Shown: positions 16,777 to 25,563 of the stretch, one piece after another | Numbering within the stretch: position 1 is the first letter of the stretch | Layout of the letters: the number at the start of each line of letters is the position of its first letter | Source: Imperialibacter roseus | GTDB lineage: Bacteria; Bacteroidota; Bacteroidia; Cytophagales; Cyclobacteriaceae | NCBI RefSeq assembly: GCF_032999765.1 | Contig: NZ_CP136051.1 | Location: forward strand, 3,634,417-3,698,416 | Reading direction: 5' to 3' | DNA length: 64,000 nt | Notes under the pieces: model-generated | Told to the model about the DNA's origin: nothing | The model's input: the letters and a program-made list of their open reading frames with translations, nothing else | The model's database searches: none | Made by a program: the position numbers and the translations under genes

Positions 16777-17949
16777 ATGCACACCACCACCAAAGCATTA
16801 CTACTGCTATTCGTCGGTTTAACCATCGCCGGAGCGGCTATTGCCCAGGAGTCCATGCTCTGCCAGGGCCACTACTGGACTGAAGACGAAGCCAAAGTCA
16901 AGATGGCAGATTTTGCCTCCCAATGGACCGACAAGGCTTCCTGGGAAAAGAGAGCCACGCAGATCAGAAAAAACATCATCGACGGGCTACAGCTGGAAAA
17001 GATGCCTGTGCCAAAAGATGGTTTCAAAACCGTTATCACCAATACCAGGGAAATGGACGGCTACATCGTGGAGAATATTGCCATACAAAGTTTCCCGGGA
17101 TTCTATATCACTGGCAACCTCTACCGCCCGCTCGAAAAAGCTGACAAGTACCCCGCTATTCTGAGCGCCCATGGCCATTTTCCTGATGCGAGATTTTCAG
17201 TTCCCGTGCAGCGAAGGTGCGCCGCCCTTGCCAGAATGGGCGCCATTGTGTTCATGTACGACATGGTAGGCTACACAGAAAGTACACAGGTAACGCACAA
17301 AATGCCCATCGCCATGACCCTGCAAACGTGGAACAGCAAACGGGTGCTCGACTATCTGCTCTCCCGGCCTGACGTGGACAAAGATAAAATCGGCATGACA
17401 GGTGCGTCTGGCGGCGGCACCCAGACCTTCATGCTCACGGCAATCGACGACAGAATAAAAGTGGCCGTGCCCGTGGTGCAGGTGTCGGCCCATTTCTTTG
17501 GCGGCTGCGTTTGCGAAAGCGGCATGCCCGTTCATAAAACGGCCACCTTTCAAACCAACAATGTCGAGGTAGCTGCTTTGTGCGCTCCCCGGCCCATGCT
17601 CATGGTGTCGGACGGTGCCGACTGGACGAAGAACACACCTTTGGTAGAGTTTCCTTACGTGCAAAGTGTTTACAAGGCCTACGGAGTTCAGCATCTTGTC
17701 GACAACGTACATTTTGCTGCTGAAAAGCATGACTACGGCGTTTCCAAGAGGATCGTCGCTTACAATTTCTTTGCTGAGCACCTTGGTCTTAACTATGCCA
17801 AGCTTCCTTATGACGACGGCTACAACGAGAGTTTTGTCACCATTTTGCCAGCAGATGACCTTAAAGTTTTCATAGACAAAACACCACGCCCTTCCGGTGC
17901 CCTAAAGGACGACGAAGCTGTGATGAAATATTTAAAAATCGGACAATAA
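16777..17949 (+). CDS. Exported alpha/beta hydrolase (acetyl esterase / dienelactone hydrolase-like)
   Basis: The protein is 390 residues from the ATG at 16777. The signal peptide ends near AAIAQ. The central fold carries the nucleophile elbow TGASGGGTQT, an acid in MVSDGADWT and the base His in AEKHDYGVSK, giving a full triad. AILSAHGHFPDARF provides the oxyanion region, as in the acetylxylan-esterase-like and Abhydrolase_7 groups. Probable role: de-esterification of sugars or xenobiotic esters in the periplasm. Its stop overlaps the start of the lactonase gene by one base (TAATG), so the two are translationally coupled and probably serve one pathway. Confidence 0.85.
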   Translation: MHTTTKALLLLFVGLTIAGAAIAQESMLCQGHYWTEDEAKVKMADFASQWTDKASWEKRATQIRKNIIDGLQLEKMPVPKDGFKTVITNTREMDGYIVENIAIQSFPGFYITGNLYRPLEKADKYPAILSAHGHFPDARFSVPVQRRCAALARMGAIVFMYDMVGYTESTQVTHKMPIAMTLQTWNSKRVLDYLLSRPDVDKDKIGMTGASGGGTQTFMLTAIDDRIKVAVPVVQVSAHFFGGCVCESGMPVHKTATFQTNNVEVAALCAPRPMLMVSDGADWTKNTPLVEFPYVQSVYKAYGVQHLVDNVHFAAEKHDYGVSKRIVAYNFFAEHLGLNYAKLPYDDGYNESFVTILPADDLKVFIDKTPRPSGALKDDEAVMKYLKIGQ

Positions 17950-19085
17950 TGAAATACCTAAGCCTCTTCCTGCTATCCATTTTCTTTTTCTCCCAACCTT
18001 CTGTCAGCCAAAAAATGAACAAAACCTATCTCTTCGTCGGCTGCTACACTGAAAAGGTGCCCGGCACAGGCATGTATGTGTTTGAATTTGACAGTGGAAC
18101 CGGTTCTTTAAAGGAGGTCAGTAAGGTAGAAAACATTGTCAACGCATCGTTTCTCACCCTGGCGCCTGACGGCAAATTTGTGTATGCCTGCACCGAAACA
18201 CAGCTGGAAACCCCTGGCAACGTTTCAGCCTATGGTTTCAACGCCGCCAACGGGCAGCTTTCATTTCTCAACAAGCAATCAGTTGAAGGGCGAAACCCTG
18301 CCTATGCCATGGTGCACCCTGCTGGCCGGTTTGTGGCCAGTGCCAACTACACCGATGGAGGCGTTTCCATCTTCGAGCGAAACAACGATGGCAGCCTGAA
18401 GCCTGCTGCTCAGCATTTCGACATTGAAGGCAAGAGCACCATTCCAGGAAGGCAGGACGATGCACATACGCATGCGGCAGTTTTTGATCCGGCTGGCGAC
18501 TTCCTTTTCGTGCCAGATTTGGGGTCGGACAAAATCCTCGCCTATGCATTTGACAAAAGCAGCGCACAGCCCGCTACATTTAGCAACGAACTCACAGTGA
18601 CCACAACGCCAGGCAGCGGCCCCCGGCACCTGGAGTTCCACCCCAATGGAAAGTTTGCCTACTGCGTAGAAGAACTAAGCGGCACTGTTTCAAGCTACAC
18701 CTATAGCAAAGGAAAGCTGACGCCCATTGGCAGAGTGTCTACCTACACGAAGAAGTTTGACATTTATGGTGGGGCTGACTTACATACTTCGCCGGACGGC
18801 AAGTTTCTTTATGTGTCGAACAGGGTAAGCGAAGAGAACACCATTGCTATTTTTTCTATTGACCAAAAGAGCGGTCAACTAACATTGGTTGGTCACGAAT
18901 CTACTTATGGTGATCATCCTCGGAGCTTCGTCATCGATCCTTCAGGCAACTTTTTACTTGTCGCTAATCAGTTTGGCAACAACATCGTTGTGTTCAAAAG
19001 GGACAAGAAGACCGGGCTGTTAACCAAAACAGACACTGAAGTCAAGGTAAAGCTGCCAGCCAGTTTGAAGATGAGGACTTACTAG
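17949..19085 (+). CDS. Exported lactonase-family (6-phosphogluconolactonase-like) beta-propeller
   Basis: The protein is 378 residues. The signal peptide ends near SVSQ. Repeated blades include FLTLAPDGKFVYAC, YAMVHPAGRFVASANYTDG, FLFVPDLGSDKILAY and HLEFHPNGKFAYC, typical of the seven-bladed lactonase/YkgB family. Relatives hydrolyse sugar-acid lactones (6-phosphogluconolactone, carboxymuconolactone-type). An exported form more likely acts on unphosphorylated aldonolactones. It is coupled to the upstream esterase by an overlapping stop/start. Confidence 0.88.
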   Translation: MKYLSLFLLSIFFFSQPSVSQKMNKTYLFVGCYTEKVPGTGMYVFEFDSGTGSLKEVSKVENIVNASFLTLAPDGKFVYACTETQLETPGNVSAYGFNAANGQLSFLNKQSVEGRNPAYAMVHPAGRFVASANYTDGGVSIFERNNDGSLKPAAQHFDIEGKSTIPGRQDDAHTHAAVFDPAGDFLFVPDLGSDKILAYAFDKSSAQPATFSNELTVTTTPGSGPRHLEFHPNGKFAYCVEELSGTVSSYTYSKGKLTPIGRVSTYTKKFDIYGGADLHTSPDGKFLYVSNRVSEENTIAIFSIDQKSGQLTLVGHESTYGDHPRSFVIDPSGNFLLVANQFGNNIVVFKRDKKTGLLTKTDTEVKVKLPASLKMRTY

Positions 19086-19103
19086 TTGGCGAACACAGCC
19101 AGC

Positions 19104-20069
19104 TCACCTGATGGCAATAGGCCTCCCGGGTGAGCCGGTCGCCCCTTTGAACCGAATAGGGGTAAATACAAAAAGAAACTCATAGGCTTTGTCGGCCTGC
19201 AAACCCTCAAAAGTCATCCACTCAAGGTTGAAAATGCCATTCTTCATGGTAAGCTCCGAGTGGGCTATCAATTCATCGCCATCCATGATGCCGTCCGACC
19301 CCACCATGCAGGGCTTTTTGGTAATGATCCACTCCACCACTTCCCGACCTACATACGGACGTTTTCCCTTCATGGCGTACCCGGAAGCCCAGTGCTTTGA
19401 CCATCCGAAATTGAAGAAAAGAGCATCTCCCGGAGCAACCGATGCCTCAGGAATTCCCTGCTTTTTCAAAGCCGCTCTTACGTCGGCAAGCGACACCTCA
19501 TAGCCTTCAGCCAGCGTGGGCACGCCTTTCAATCCGGCGATATCAACAAGTACACCACGGGTTACAATTGGCTTTACATTTTCAACGCCCAGCTTCTGCA
19601 ACCCAAATGGGTTCTTCATCTCTGCCGTACTATAGCCGTTGTAGAAAACCTCTGTGGTAGTGCCGTCAGCCATTTTCACCTGCTGGCCTACATGCCCGGG
19701 GCCATCAAACTGCGTGCCTACCTGACCGAGAGATCCGGCAATATACTCGTCGTTGAACACCTGCCCGTTTCTCCCCTCGGGCCCATAAGTCGGAAATGAA
19801 GGAATCAGTAAGTTGTAGCTGCGATTGTCAGGAATGCTCATCTCGTTTTCATAGGGCTGTCCCAGTTCATACACCTTTCCTGTCTTCACCATCGTCATCG
19901 CTTGTAACACCTTTTCAGGGGTAATCCAGTTGGAGCCACCCGCCTGGTCACCAGCGCCCCAGATCGGATGTGGCCACCATGGCCCCTGCTCCCGGGTCTG
20001 GGAAAATGAAGTAAATGATAAGGTGAACAGAAAAGCGGCAGAAAGGAGTTGTCTTGCTTGTAGTTTCAT
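19104..20069 (-). CDS. Exported cyclase-family protein (kynurenine-formamidase-like fold)
   Basis: The protein is 321 residues. The signal peptide ends near TSFSQ. The core metal-binding motif of the cyclase/formamidase family (HxGTHxDxPxH) appears as QVGTQFDGPGH, with two His replaced by Gln but Asp, Pro and the last His kept. DALFFNFGWSKHW and GVPTLAEGYEVS also fit the family. Gln variants occur in some cyclase-family groups, so it may still be an active metal-dependent hydrolase, probably not a true kynurenine formamidase. It is convergent with the lactonase gene (18 bp apart). Confidence 0.82.
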   Translation of the reverse strand: MKLQARQLLSAAFLFTLSFTSFSQTREQGPWWPHPIWGAGDQAGGSNWITPEKVLQAMTMVKTGKVYELGQPYENEMSIPDNRSYNLLIPSFPTYGPEGRNGQVFNDEYIAGSLGQVGTQFDGPGHVGQQVKMADGTTTEVFYNGYSTAEMKNPFGLQKLGVENVKPIVTRGVLVDIAGLKGVPTLAEGYEVSLADVRAALKKQGIPEASVAPGDALFFNFGWSKHWASGYAMKGKRPYVGREVVEWIITKKPCMVGSDGIMDGDELIAHSELTMKNGIFNLEWMTFEGLQADKAYEFLFVFTPIRFKGATGSPGRPIAIR

Positions 20070-20264
20070 AACTGTAGGGGCTAAGTATTTTACCTAATGC
20101 TACGAAAAAGGATTAGCGATTCGAAGGATCAATGCATCAAATAGGCAGGGTAAAATGGTTCTCAAACAGAAGACTGAGGTCAAAACCCATGCCTGGGAAA
20201 CACTGATGACTAGAATTTGATTGAATTCGACTATATTAATGCACCAAACTATTTACCAAGCCTA

Positions 20265-21833
20265 ATGAACAAGCCCCTCAGCATAAGTCTCTTCACACTG
20301 GCATTGCTCCTGACCCTGGCTGGTTGTGAAGAGCCGGTCAAGGAGTCAAAAAAGCCTAATATCATCTATATACTGGCAGATGACATGGGGTATGGGGACG
20401 TGATGGCATTTAATGAGCAAAGCAAAATTCCCACACCCCATATTGATAAGCTGGCTGCTGAGGGTATGATGTTCACCGACGCCCACTCGGGGTCTGGCGT
20501 TTGCACACCCACCAGATACGGCATCCTCACTGGCAGGTATAGCTGGCGAACAAAAATGAAGCAGGGGGTGCTGGTTGGCAACTCAAAACCCCTGATATCT
20601 AAAGACAGAAGCACGGTAGGCGCTATGCTGCAAAAAAATGGCTACTATACCGCTTTTATTGGCAAGTGGCACCTGGGATGGAACTGGGGGCTCAAAATCG
20701 ATGAAGCCGACACAAATGAATGGTCGGTTGATTTTGCAAATATCGATTACGCCAAGCCGGTAAAAAACTCCCCCAAAGAACGTGGTTTTGACTTTTCATT
20801 TGGGCACCCCGCCTCGCTTGACATGTCGCCCTATGTGTATGTAGAAAACGGCATGGTAACAGCAGTTCCGGACACCACAACGGTAAATACGGGAGAGTAC
20901 TCATGGTGGAGGGAAGGCCCTACCGGCTCCGACTTCATCCATGAAGAGGTCACGCCTAATTATTTCAAAAAAGCCATGGAATTGATTGCAGACCGTGCGC
21001 TTTCCGACCAACCGTTTTTCTTATACCTGGCTTTACCATCACCACACACGCCCATTTTGTCCACAAAGGAATGGCAGGAAAAAAGTGGTTTGAACCCGTA
21101 CGGCGACTTTGTGATGATGATCGACGACTATGTCGGTAAGTTGCTGGAAACCATAAAAACAGCGGGTATTGAGGAAAATACGCTGGTGATCTTCACCAGC
21201 GACAATGGTTTTGCCCCCTACGCCAACGCCGAGCTGCTCGAATCGAAAGGGCATTACCCAAGCGGGCCATTTCGTGGCTACAAAGCCGATATCTTTGAAG
21301 GGGGCCATCGCATTCCATTTATCGCTAAATGGCCGGGTGTTATTCAGCCGGGCAGCGTTTCCAGCCAAACCATCTGTCTGACAGACCTGATGGCTACCTG
21401 CGCCGACATTGTAGGACACAAGCTGGCGCCAAATGAAGGAGAAGACAGCTACAGCCTGCTGCCAATTTTCAAACAGACCATTTCATCAGAACCATTGAGG
21501 GAAGCCACTGTTCATCACTCTGTGAATGGCAGCTTTGCTATTCGTCGGGGCCCATGGAAACTTATTTTATGCCCGGACTCTGGTGGATGGAGTGATCCAA
21601 AGCCGCAAGATTCGGTGACTGTGGCCGGACTTCCGGCCATACAACTCTATAACTTGGCCAATGACCCGGGAGAAAAGCATAACCTTGAAGCAGAGCAGCC
21701 AGGAAAGGTGGCTGAGTTAAAGGCTTTGCTTGCAAAGTACATTGAAAATGGCAGGAGCACGGCCGGGGAAACTCAGAAAAATGATTCATACGAAGGGGAA
21801 TGGGTACAAGTAAATTTTATAAAACAGCCTTAA
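20265..21833 (+). CDS. Sulfatase lipoprotein (formylglycine-dependent arylsulfatase type)
   Basis: The protein is 522 residues from the ATG at 20265, where the signal sequence ends in LAGC (lipidated Cys). Metal-binding ILADDMGYGD near residue 50 and the formylglycine signature VCTPTRYGILTGRYS (Cys at about residue 80, C-x-P-x-R) mark a type I sulfatase activated by anaerobic or FGE-type maturation. KWHLGW and TSDNGFAP complete the active site set. It likely removes sulfate esters from polysaccharides such as algal or animal glycans at the cell surface. No maturase gene is in the window. It is followed closely by the GNAT gene. Confidence 0.93.
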   Translation: MNKPLSISLFTLALLLTLAGCEEPVKESKKPNIIYILADDMGYGDVMAFNEQSKIPTPHIDKLAAEGMMFTDAHSGSGVCTPTRYGILTGRYSWRTKMKQGVLVGNSKPLISKDRSTVGAMLQKNGYYTAFIGKWHLGWNWGLKIDEADTNEWSVDFANIDYAKPVKNSPKERGFDFSFGHPASLDMSPYVYVENGMVTAVPDTTTVNTGEYSWWREGPTGSDFIHEEVTPNYFKKAMELIADRALSDQPFFLYLALPSPHTPILSTKEWQEKSGLNPYGDFVMMIDDYVGKLLETIKTAGIEENTLVIFTSDNGFAPYANAELLESKGHYPSGPFRGYKADIFEGGHRIPFIAKWPGVIQPGSVSSQTICLTDLMATCADIVGHKLAPNEGEDSYSLLPIFKQTISSEPLREATVHHSVNGSFAIRRGPWKLILCPDSGGWSDPKPQDSVTVAGLPAIQLYNLANDPGEKHNLEAEQPGKVAELKALLAKYIENGRSTAGETQKNDSYEGEWVQVNFIKQP

Positions 21834-21842
21834 CACAAGGAT

Positions 21843-22292
21843 ATGCCATACTACATCGACATCGTCCATAAAAGTGAATACGCCAACATCGTTGCGCTGT
21901 GGGAGGCTTCCGTAAGGGTTAGCCATACATTTTTAACCGAGGAAGATATCCAGTTTTTCAAACCCCTGATACTAAATAGCTACCTTGACCAGGTCAAACT
22001 TTTTTGCGCCCGCAACGAAGACAATAAAATCGTAGGCTTTCTGGGGGTCGCCAAAGGAAAAATAGAAATGATGTTTGTCCACCCACATTACATGAACCGT
22101 GGCATTGGACGAAGGCTAATCAGGTATTCGATTGACAAATTGGATGCGACCAAGGTGGATGTGAACGAACAGAATCCCAAAGCCCAAAGTTTCTACGAGT
22201 ACTTTGGTTTCAAAGCTGTCGGACGCTCAAGACTTGATGGCACCGGAAAGCCCTATCCGATTATTCATATGGAGCTTTCACAACAAACGTAG
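21843..22292 (+). CDS. GNAT-family N-acetyltransferase
   Basis: The protein is 149 residues. The acetyl-CoA binding segment MFVHPHYMNRGIGRRLIRY matches GNAT motif A (R/Q-x-x-G-x-G/A), followed by VDVNEQNPKAQSFYEYFGFK (motif B). The start MPYYIDIVHKSEYANIVALW fits YjaB-like members. It is cytoplasmic; the acceptor is unknown. It starts 9 bp after the sulfatase stop, so it may be cotranscribed with it, although no functional link is obvious. Confidence 0.9.
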   Translation: MPYYIDIVHKSEYANIVALWEASVRVSHTFLTEEDIQFFKPLILNSYLDQVKLFCARNEDNKIVGFLGVAKGKIEMMFVHPHYMNRGIGRRLIRYSIDKLDATKVDVNEQNPKAQSFYEYFGFKAVGRSRLDGTGKPYPIIHMELSQQT

Positions 22293-22473
22293 TAGGAGTC
22301 TTCGCCATCCTCAACAGAAAGTCGGAAGTCTTAAGGCAGGGCACTAAAGTAATTGTAGGCGGAAGCATGGAAGGATTATTGACCAGCTTGCTAAGAGCTT
22401 CTTTCATTTCATCTATCACCTGCTGACCAGCTATCAATTCCTCGTAGGTTGTGTTCAAATTTTTTATTATCAT
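22261..22473 (-). CDS. Doubtful small hypothetical protein
   Basis: This is a 70-residue frame on the minus strand with an even amino-acid mix (YEELIAGQQVIDEMKEALSK). It fills the gap between the GNAT gene and the RraA-like gene and overlaps the GNAT 3' end by 32 bp. No domain was recognised. It could be a real small gene, a remnant of a larger one, or chance. Confidence 0.3.
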   Translation of the reverse strand: MIIKNLNTTYEELIAGQQVIDEMKEALSKLVNNPSMLPPTITLVPCLKTSDFLLRMAKTPTTFVVKAPYE

Positions 22474-22498
22474 TAATGGACACTCTACCTACTTAAAA

Positions 22499-23452
22499 AT
22501 GAACACAACTTTCAAACGACAGCTATGGCTATGCTTGTGCCTTCTTGCAACGATAACGGCCTCTGCTCAGCAGATATCCAAGGCAGACCTGATCTTTCTT
22601 ACGCCCGAATGGAAAGGTGAGCGCTTTGACGACGGGCGCCCCAAAGTACCTGATGCACTTCTGAAACGGATGAAACTGGTCACACTGGAAGAAGCCTGGG
22701 CAGTGCTGCGAAATGAAAACTACAAATACCAGTATGCCGACGGCTGGGTGACTATCAATCCCGACAGCGTGCTGGTGGGCAGGGCCTTAACCGCCACGTT
22801 TATGCCCGGCCGCCCTGACATCCACAGAGTACTCGACAAAAAAGGACATGAAAAGGATGGCCGGATCAAGTCGCAAAACTCCTGGCCTGTCGATATGCTG
22901 GTCAAAGGCGATGTGTATGTGGTCGATCAGTTTGGTGCGCATGTGGACGGCCCTACAATTGGCGACAACCTCGGCAATTCTATCTTCACCAAGTCAGGCA
23001 ACGGCATCGTGTACGACGGGGCCATCCGGGACATCAATGGTCTGAAGGAAATTGGCGGGTTCACCTCCTTTTTCCGTACCTATCACCCCTCTCACCATTT
23101 AAACAACCCGGACGGGGCACTTAACACTACTTTGGTTGGCATCAACCAACCCACCCGCATTGGCATGGCCACTGTGATGCCGGGTGACGTGGTGCTTGGC
23201 CGTGATGGCGGCGTGTTATTTATCCCTCCTCATCTGGCGGAAAGAGTAGTGAAGGTGAGTGAAATAGTAAGGCTGAGGGACATGTTCGGTCACCAGCGGC
23301 TGCGGGAGCAAAAGTACACAGCCGGGCAAATCGACAACCGCTGGTCCGATGAAATTGAAAAGGACTTCTCCCAATGGCTCAACGAGCATATAGACGAACT
23401 GCCTGTTCCAAGAGAGCAAATTCAGGAATTATTGAAAACCAGAACCTGGTAG
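22499..23452 (+). CDS. Exported RraA-family protein
   Basis: The protein is 317 residues from the ATG at 22499. The signal peptide ends near ASAQ. The RraA/HMG-aldolase core is present: DNLGNSIFTKSGNGIVYDGAIRD contains the conserved G-D-N-L and the later R-D, and VMPGDVVLGRDGGVLFIPPHLAE forms the C-terminal core. RraA relatives include 4-hydroxy-4-methyl-2-oxoglutarate aldolases and the RNase E inhibitor. A signal peptide rules out the RNase role here and suggests a periplasmic aldolase or lyase. It probably works with the enolase-superfamily gene downstream, 215 bp away. Confidence 0.85.
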   Translation: MNTTFKRQLWLCLCLLATITASAQQISKADLIFLTPEWKGERFDDGRPKVPDALLKRMKLVTLEEAWAVLRNENYKYQYADGWVTINPDSVLVGRALTATFMPGRPDIHRVLDKKGHEKDGRIKSQNSWPVDMLVKGDVYVVDQFGAHVDGPTIGDNLGNSIFTKSGNGIVYDGAIRDINGLKEIGGFTSFFRTYHPSHHLNNPDGALNTTLVGINQPTRIGMATVMPGDVVLGRDGGVLFIPPHLAERVVKVSEIVRLRDMFGHQRLREQKYTAGQIDNRWSDEIEKDFSQWLNEHIDELPVPREQIQELLKTRTW

Positions 23453-23667
23453 ATTAACCTCCCTTGAAAGTCTGCAAGGTTAGACGGCAACAGAATTATC
23501 GATGCGAGACTTGTCAATAAGGGAGAGTTGGGCGAAAAATTGCCGAGCGGATGAGCGTCAAGGCCCAGAGCGTTAGTTTTTCTATGATTTTTGCTTACTT
23601 TTCATCTATAGGAAAACTAAGAGCCCGCCCGGCTTGAGGGCAAACACTACAAAAAACCACACCAACT

Positions 23668-24954
23668 ATGTCAAACACCCATTCACGCCGATCCTTCCTT
23701 ACAAAATCCGCCCTCGGCACCAGTGCCCTGGGCCTAACAGCCATATCCACTTATGGTCAGGGCTACGAAGAGGCCATCCACAAAGCACCGAAACACGGCA
23801 TGCCCTCCGACCTGAAGATCACAGAGATCAAATGTGGTTATATCCGAAATGGCCACAGCTTATTTGTAAAAATATACACCAACCAGGACATCTGGGGCTG
23901 TGGCGAAGGCGTTGACGCTGTGCCTGGCACTTACCACCTGGTAAAAATGATGGGACAACGCATCAAAGGCAAAAGTCCGTTGAATGTCCATAGGCTATTT
24001 GAGGACATCCGTAAATCAGGATTCTTTGAAGGAGCGCAGTCCGGCATGTTTGTGGCCGTGCTTTCAGCGGTGGAAACGGCGCTGTGGGACCTGGCTGGCA
24101 AGGCCCTTGGTGTGCCAGTTTACCAGCTGCTGGGCGGCAAGTTCCGTGACAGCGTGCGGGTGTATATGGACACCGCTTTGTACCAGTCGAGGCTCCCAAC
24201 ACCGGAAGATTTTGCTGCCAGTGCCAAAGAGGCCGTAGATATGGGCTTCACTGCCGTCAAATTTGACCTCGACCAGGCCAACGACCCCAACAAATACGAT
24301 CGCTATAACTGGACAGCCAGCCCTGCAGAACTGCAGAGAATGTACGACCAAATGGCGGCAACCAGAGAAGCCGTCGGCCCCAATATCGACATCTGTGCCG
24401 ATATGCACGGGCGCTACGATGCTGTGACTGGCCAGCAAGTAGCTAAAATGCTGGAGCCTATTCACATGATGTGGCTGGAAGAACCCATTGCCGCCGAAAA
24501 TGTGGAAGCCTACAAGGCCATTACGGACTCCACCAGCACGCCCATCTGCGCAGGTGAAAACGTTTACCTGGCCTACGGGTTCCGGCGCATGCTTGAAATA
24601 GGCGCCGTTGACATCATTATGCCCGACCTGCAAAAAGCTGGCGGGCTGGGAGAAGCGCAGCGCATTGCCAACCTGGCCAATCTTTACTATGTGCCTTTTG
24701 CTCCGCACATGGTGGCTTCTTATCTGGGTGCCATGGCATCTGCTCATGTATGTGCGTCAGTGCCTAATTTCATGATCCTTGAGTGGCAGATCTATTTCCA
24801 CAAAGACCCGATGTATAAAGAAATTGTCACCTTTGATGGAGAAATGGTGGAGAAAGGTTTTATCACAGTTTCGAACAAACCGGGTATTGGCGTAGAGATC
24901 AATGAAGAAGGAATGAAGAAGTATGCGACGCCGGGAATGCCGTTTTTTGAGTAA
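23668..24954 (+). CDS. Tat-exported enolase-superfamily sugar-acid dehydratase
   Basis: The protein is 428 residues. The N-terminus SRRSFLTKSALGTSALGL is a twin-arginine (Tat) signal. The mature protein has the mandelate racemase/muconate lactonizing fold: KFDLDQ with a catalytic Lys, ICADMHGRYD (metal Asp and the His of DxH, as in galactonate dehydratases), MWLEEP (metal Glu), CAGEN (metal Glu) and FAPHMVAS (general base His). It likely dehydrates an aldonic acid. Export folded through Tat agrees with metal loading in the cytoplasm. A tentative promoter lies near 23590 (tttttgcttacttttc). Confidence 0.9.
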   Translation: MSNTHSRRSFLTKSALGTSALGLTAISTYGQGYEEAIHKAPKHGMPSDLKITEIKCGYIRNGHSLFVKIYTNQDIWGCGEGVDAVPGTYHLVKMMGQRIKGKSPLNVHRLFEDIRKSGFFEGAQSGMFVAVLSAVETALWDLAGKALGVPVYQLLGGKFRDSVRVYMDTALYQSRLPTPEDFAASAKEAVDMGFTAVKFDLDQANDPNKYDRYNWTASPAELQRMYDQMAATREAVGPNIDICADMHGRYDAVTGQQVAKMLEPIHMMWLEEPIAAENVEAYKAITDSTSTPICAGENVYLAYGFRRMLEIGAVDIIMPDLQKAGGLGEAQRIANLANLYYVPFAPHMVASYLGAMASAHVCASVPNFMILEWQIYFHKDPMYKEIVTFDGEMVEKGFITVSNKPGIGVEINEEGMKKYATPGMPFFE

Positions 24955-25002
24955 TTACGAAAAGAGGCTATATCAAAAGCCCTAGGCAGATTACCTTGCT
25001 TT

Positions 25003-25389
25003 TCAAAAGACCTTAAAATAAGCCCACTTCAGAAACATAACTATCATAAGCGCCAGTGGATGGTAAATGATCAGGAGGAAGATCATAGCACTTTCTCCTG
25101 ATCCTTCCATTTTCATGATTTTGATAAGTCCGGGTATTAATACACCCATCGCTATAAGATAAACAACACTCAAGCCCAAGGATATCAAAAAGTAGTACCA
25201 TGGCTTATCCGCAAAGCCAACCAATACGGTGTTGACTACAATGAAGCATCCATACACAATACCGGCGATCATCCACGCATTGTCTGCTTTTAGCGGCCTC
25301 ACAAGTACCAGAACGATAAGGGTGAGTGGTACAAAAAACAACAACTGATACAAAGGCTTTTGAAGCCATTCGAAAACACTAAGGCCCAT
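25003..25389 (-). CDS. Small integral membrane protein, unknown
   Basis: The protein is 128 residues with four hydrophobic helices (QLLFFVPLTLIVLVLV, MIAGIVYGCFIVVNTVLVG, YYFLISLGLSVVYLIAMGVL, AMIFLLIIYHPLALMIVMFL). No signal peptide or motif was recognised. It is divergent from the M14 peptidase gene. The function is unknown. Confidence 0.65.
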   Translation of the reverse strand: MGLSVFEWLQKPLYQLLFFVPLTLIVLVLVRPLKADNAWMIAGIVYGCFIVVNTVLVGFADKPWYYFLISLGLSVVYLIAMGVLIPGLIKIMKMEGSGESAMIFLLIIYHPLALMIVMFLKWAYFKVF

Positions 25390-25563
25390 GCACCAAGTTC
25401 TGCAAAAAGTTTGAAAGAATTACGGTGGGCTGGCATAGATTCAAGTGAATCCGACCCTTCATCAGCATTGCCTCGCAAGGCAAAGCATTCACCTGTATAA
25501 AACTCCTCATCTAGATTCATTCATTTCCTTATATTCGGTCGTTTCAGGCTAATACTACCAACC

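Noticed and set aside
24064-24747. 227-codon minus-strand frame inside the enolase-superfamily gene
   Set aside because: The plus-strand gene has every metal and catalytic residue; the reverse frame is a shadow caused by GC-rich third positions.
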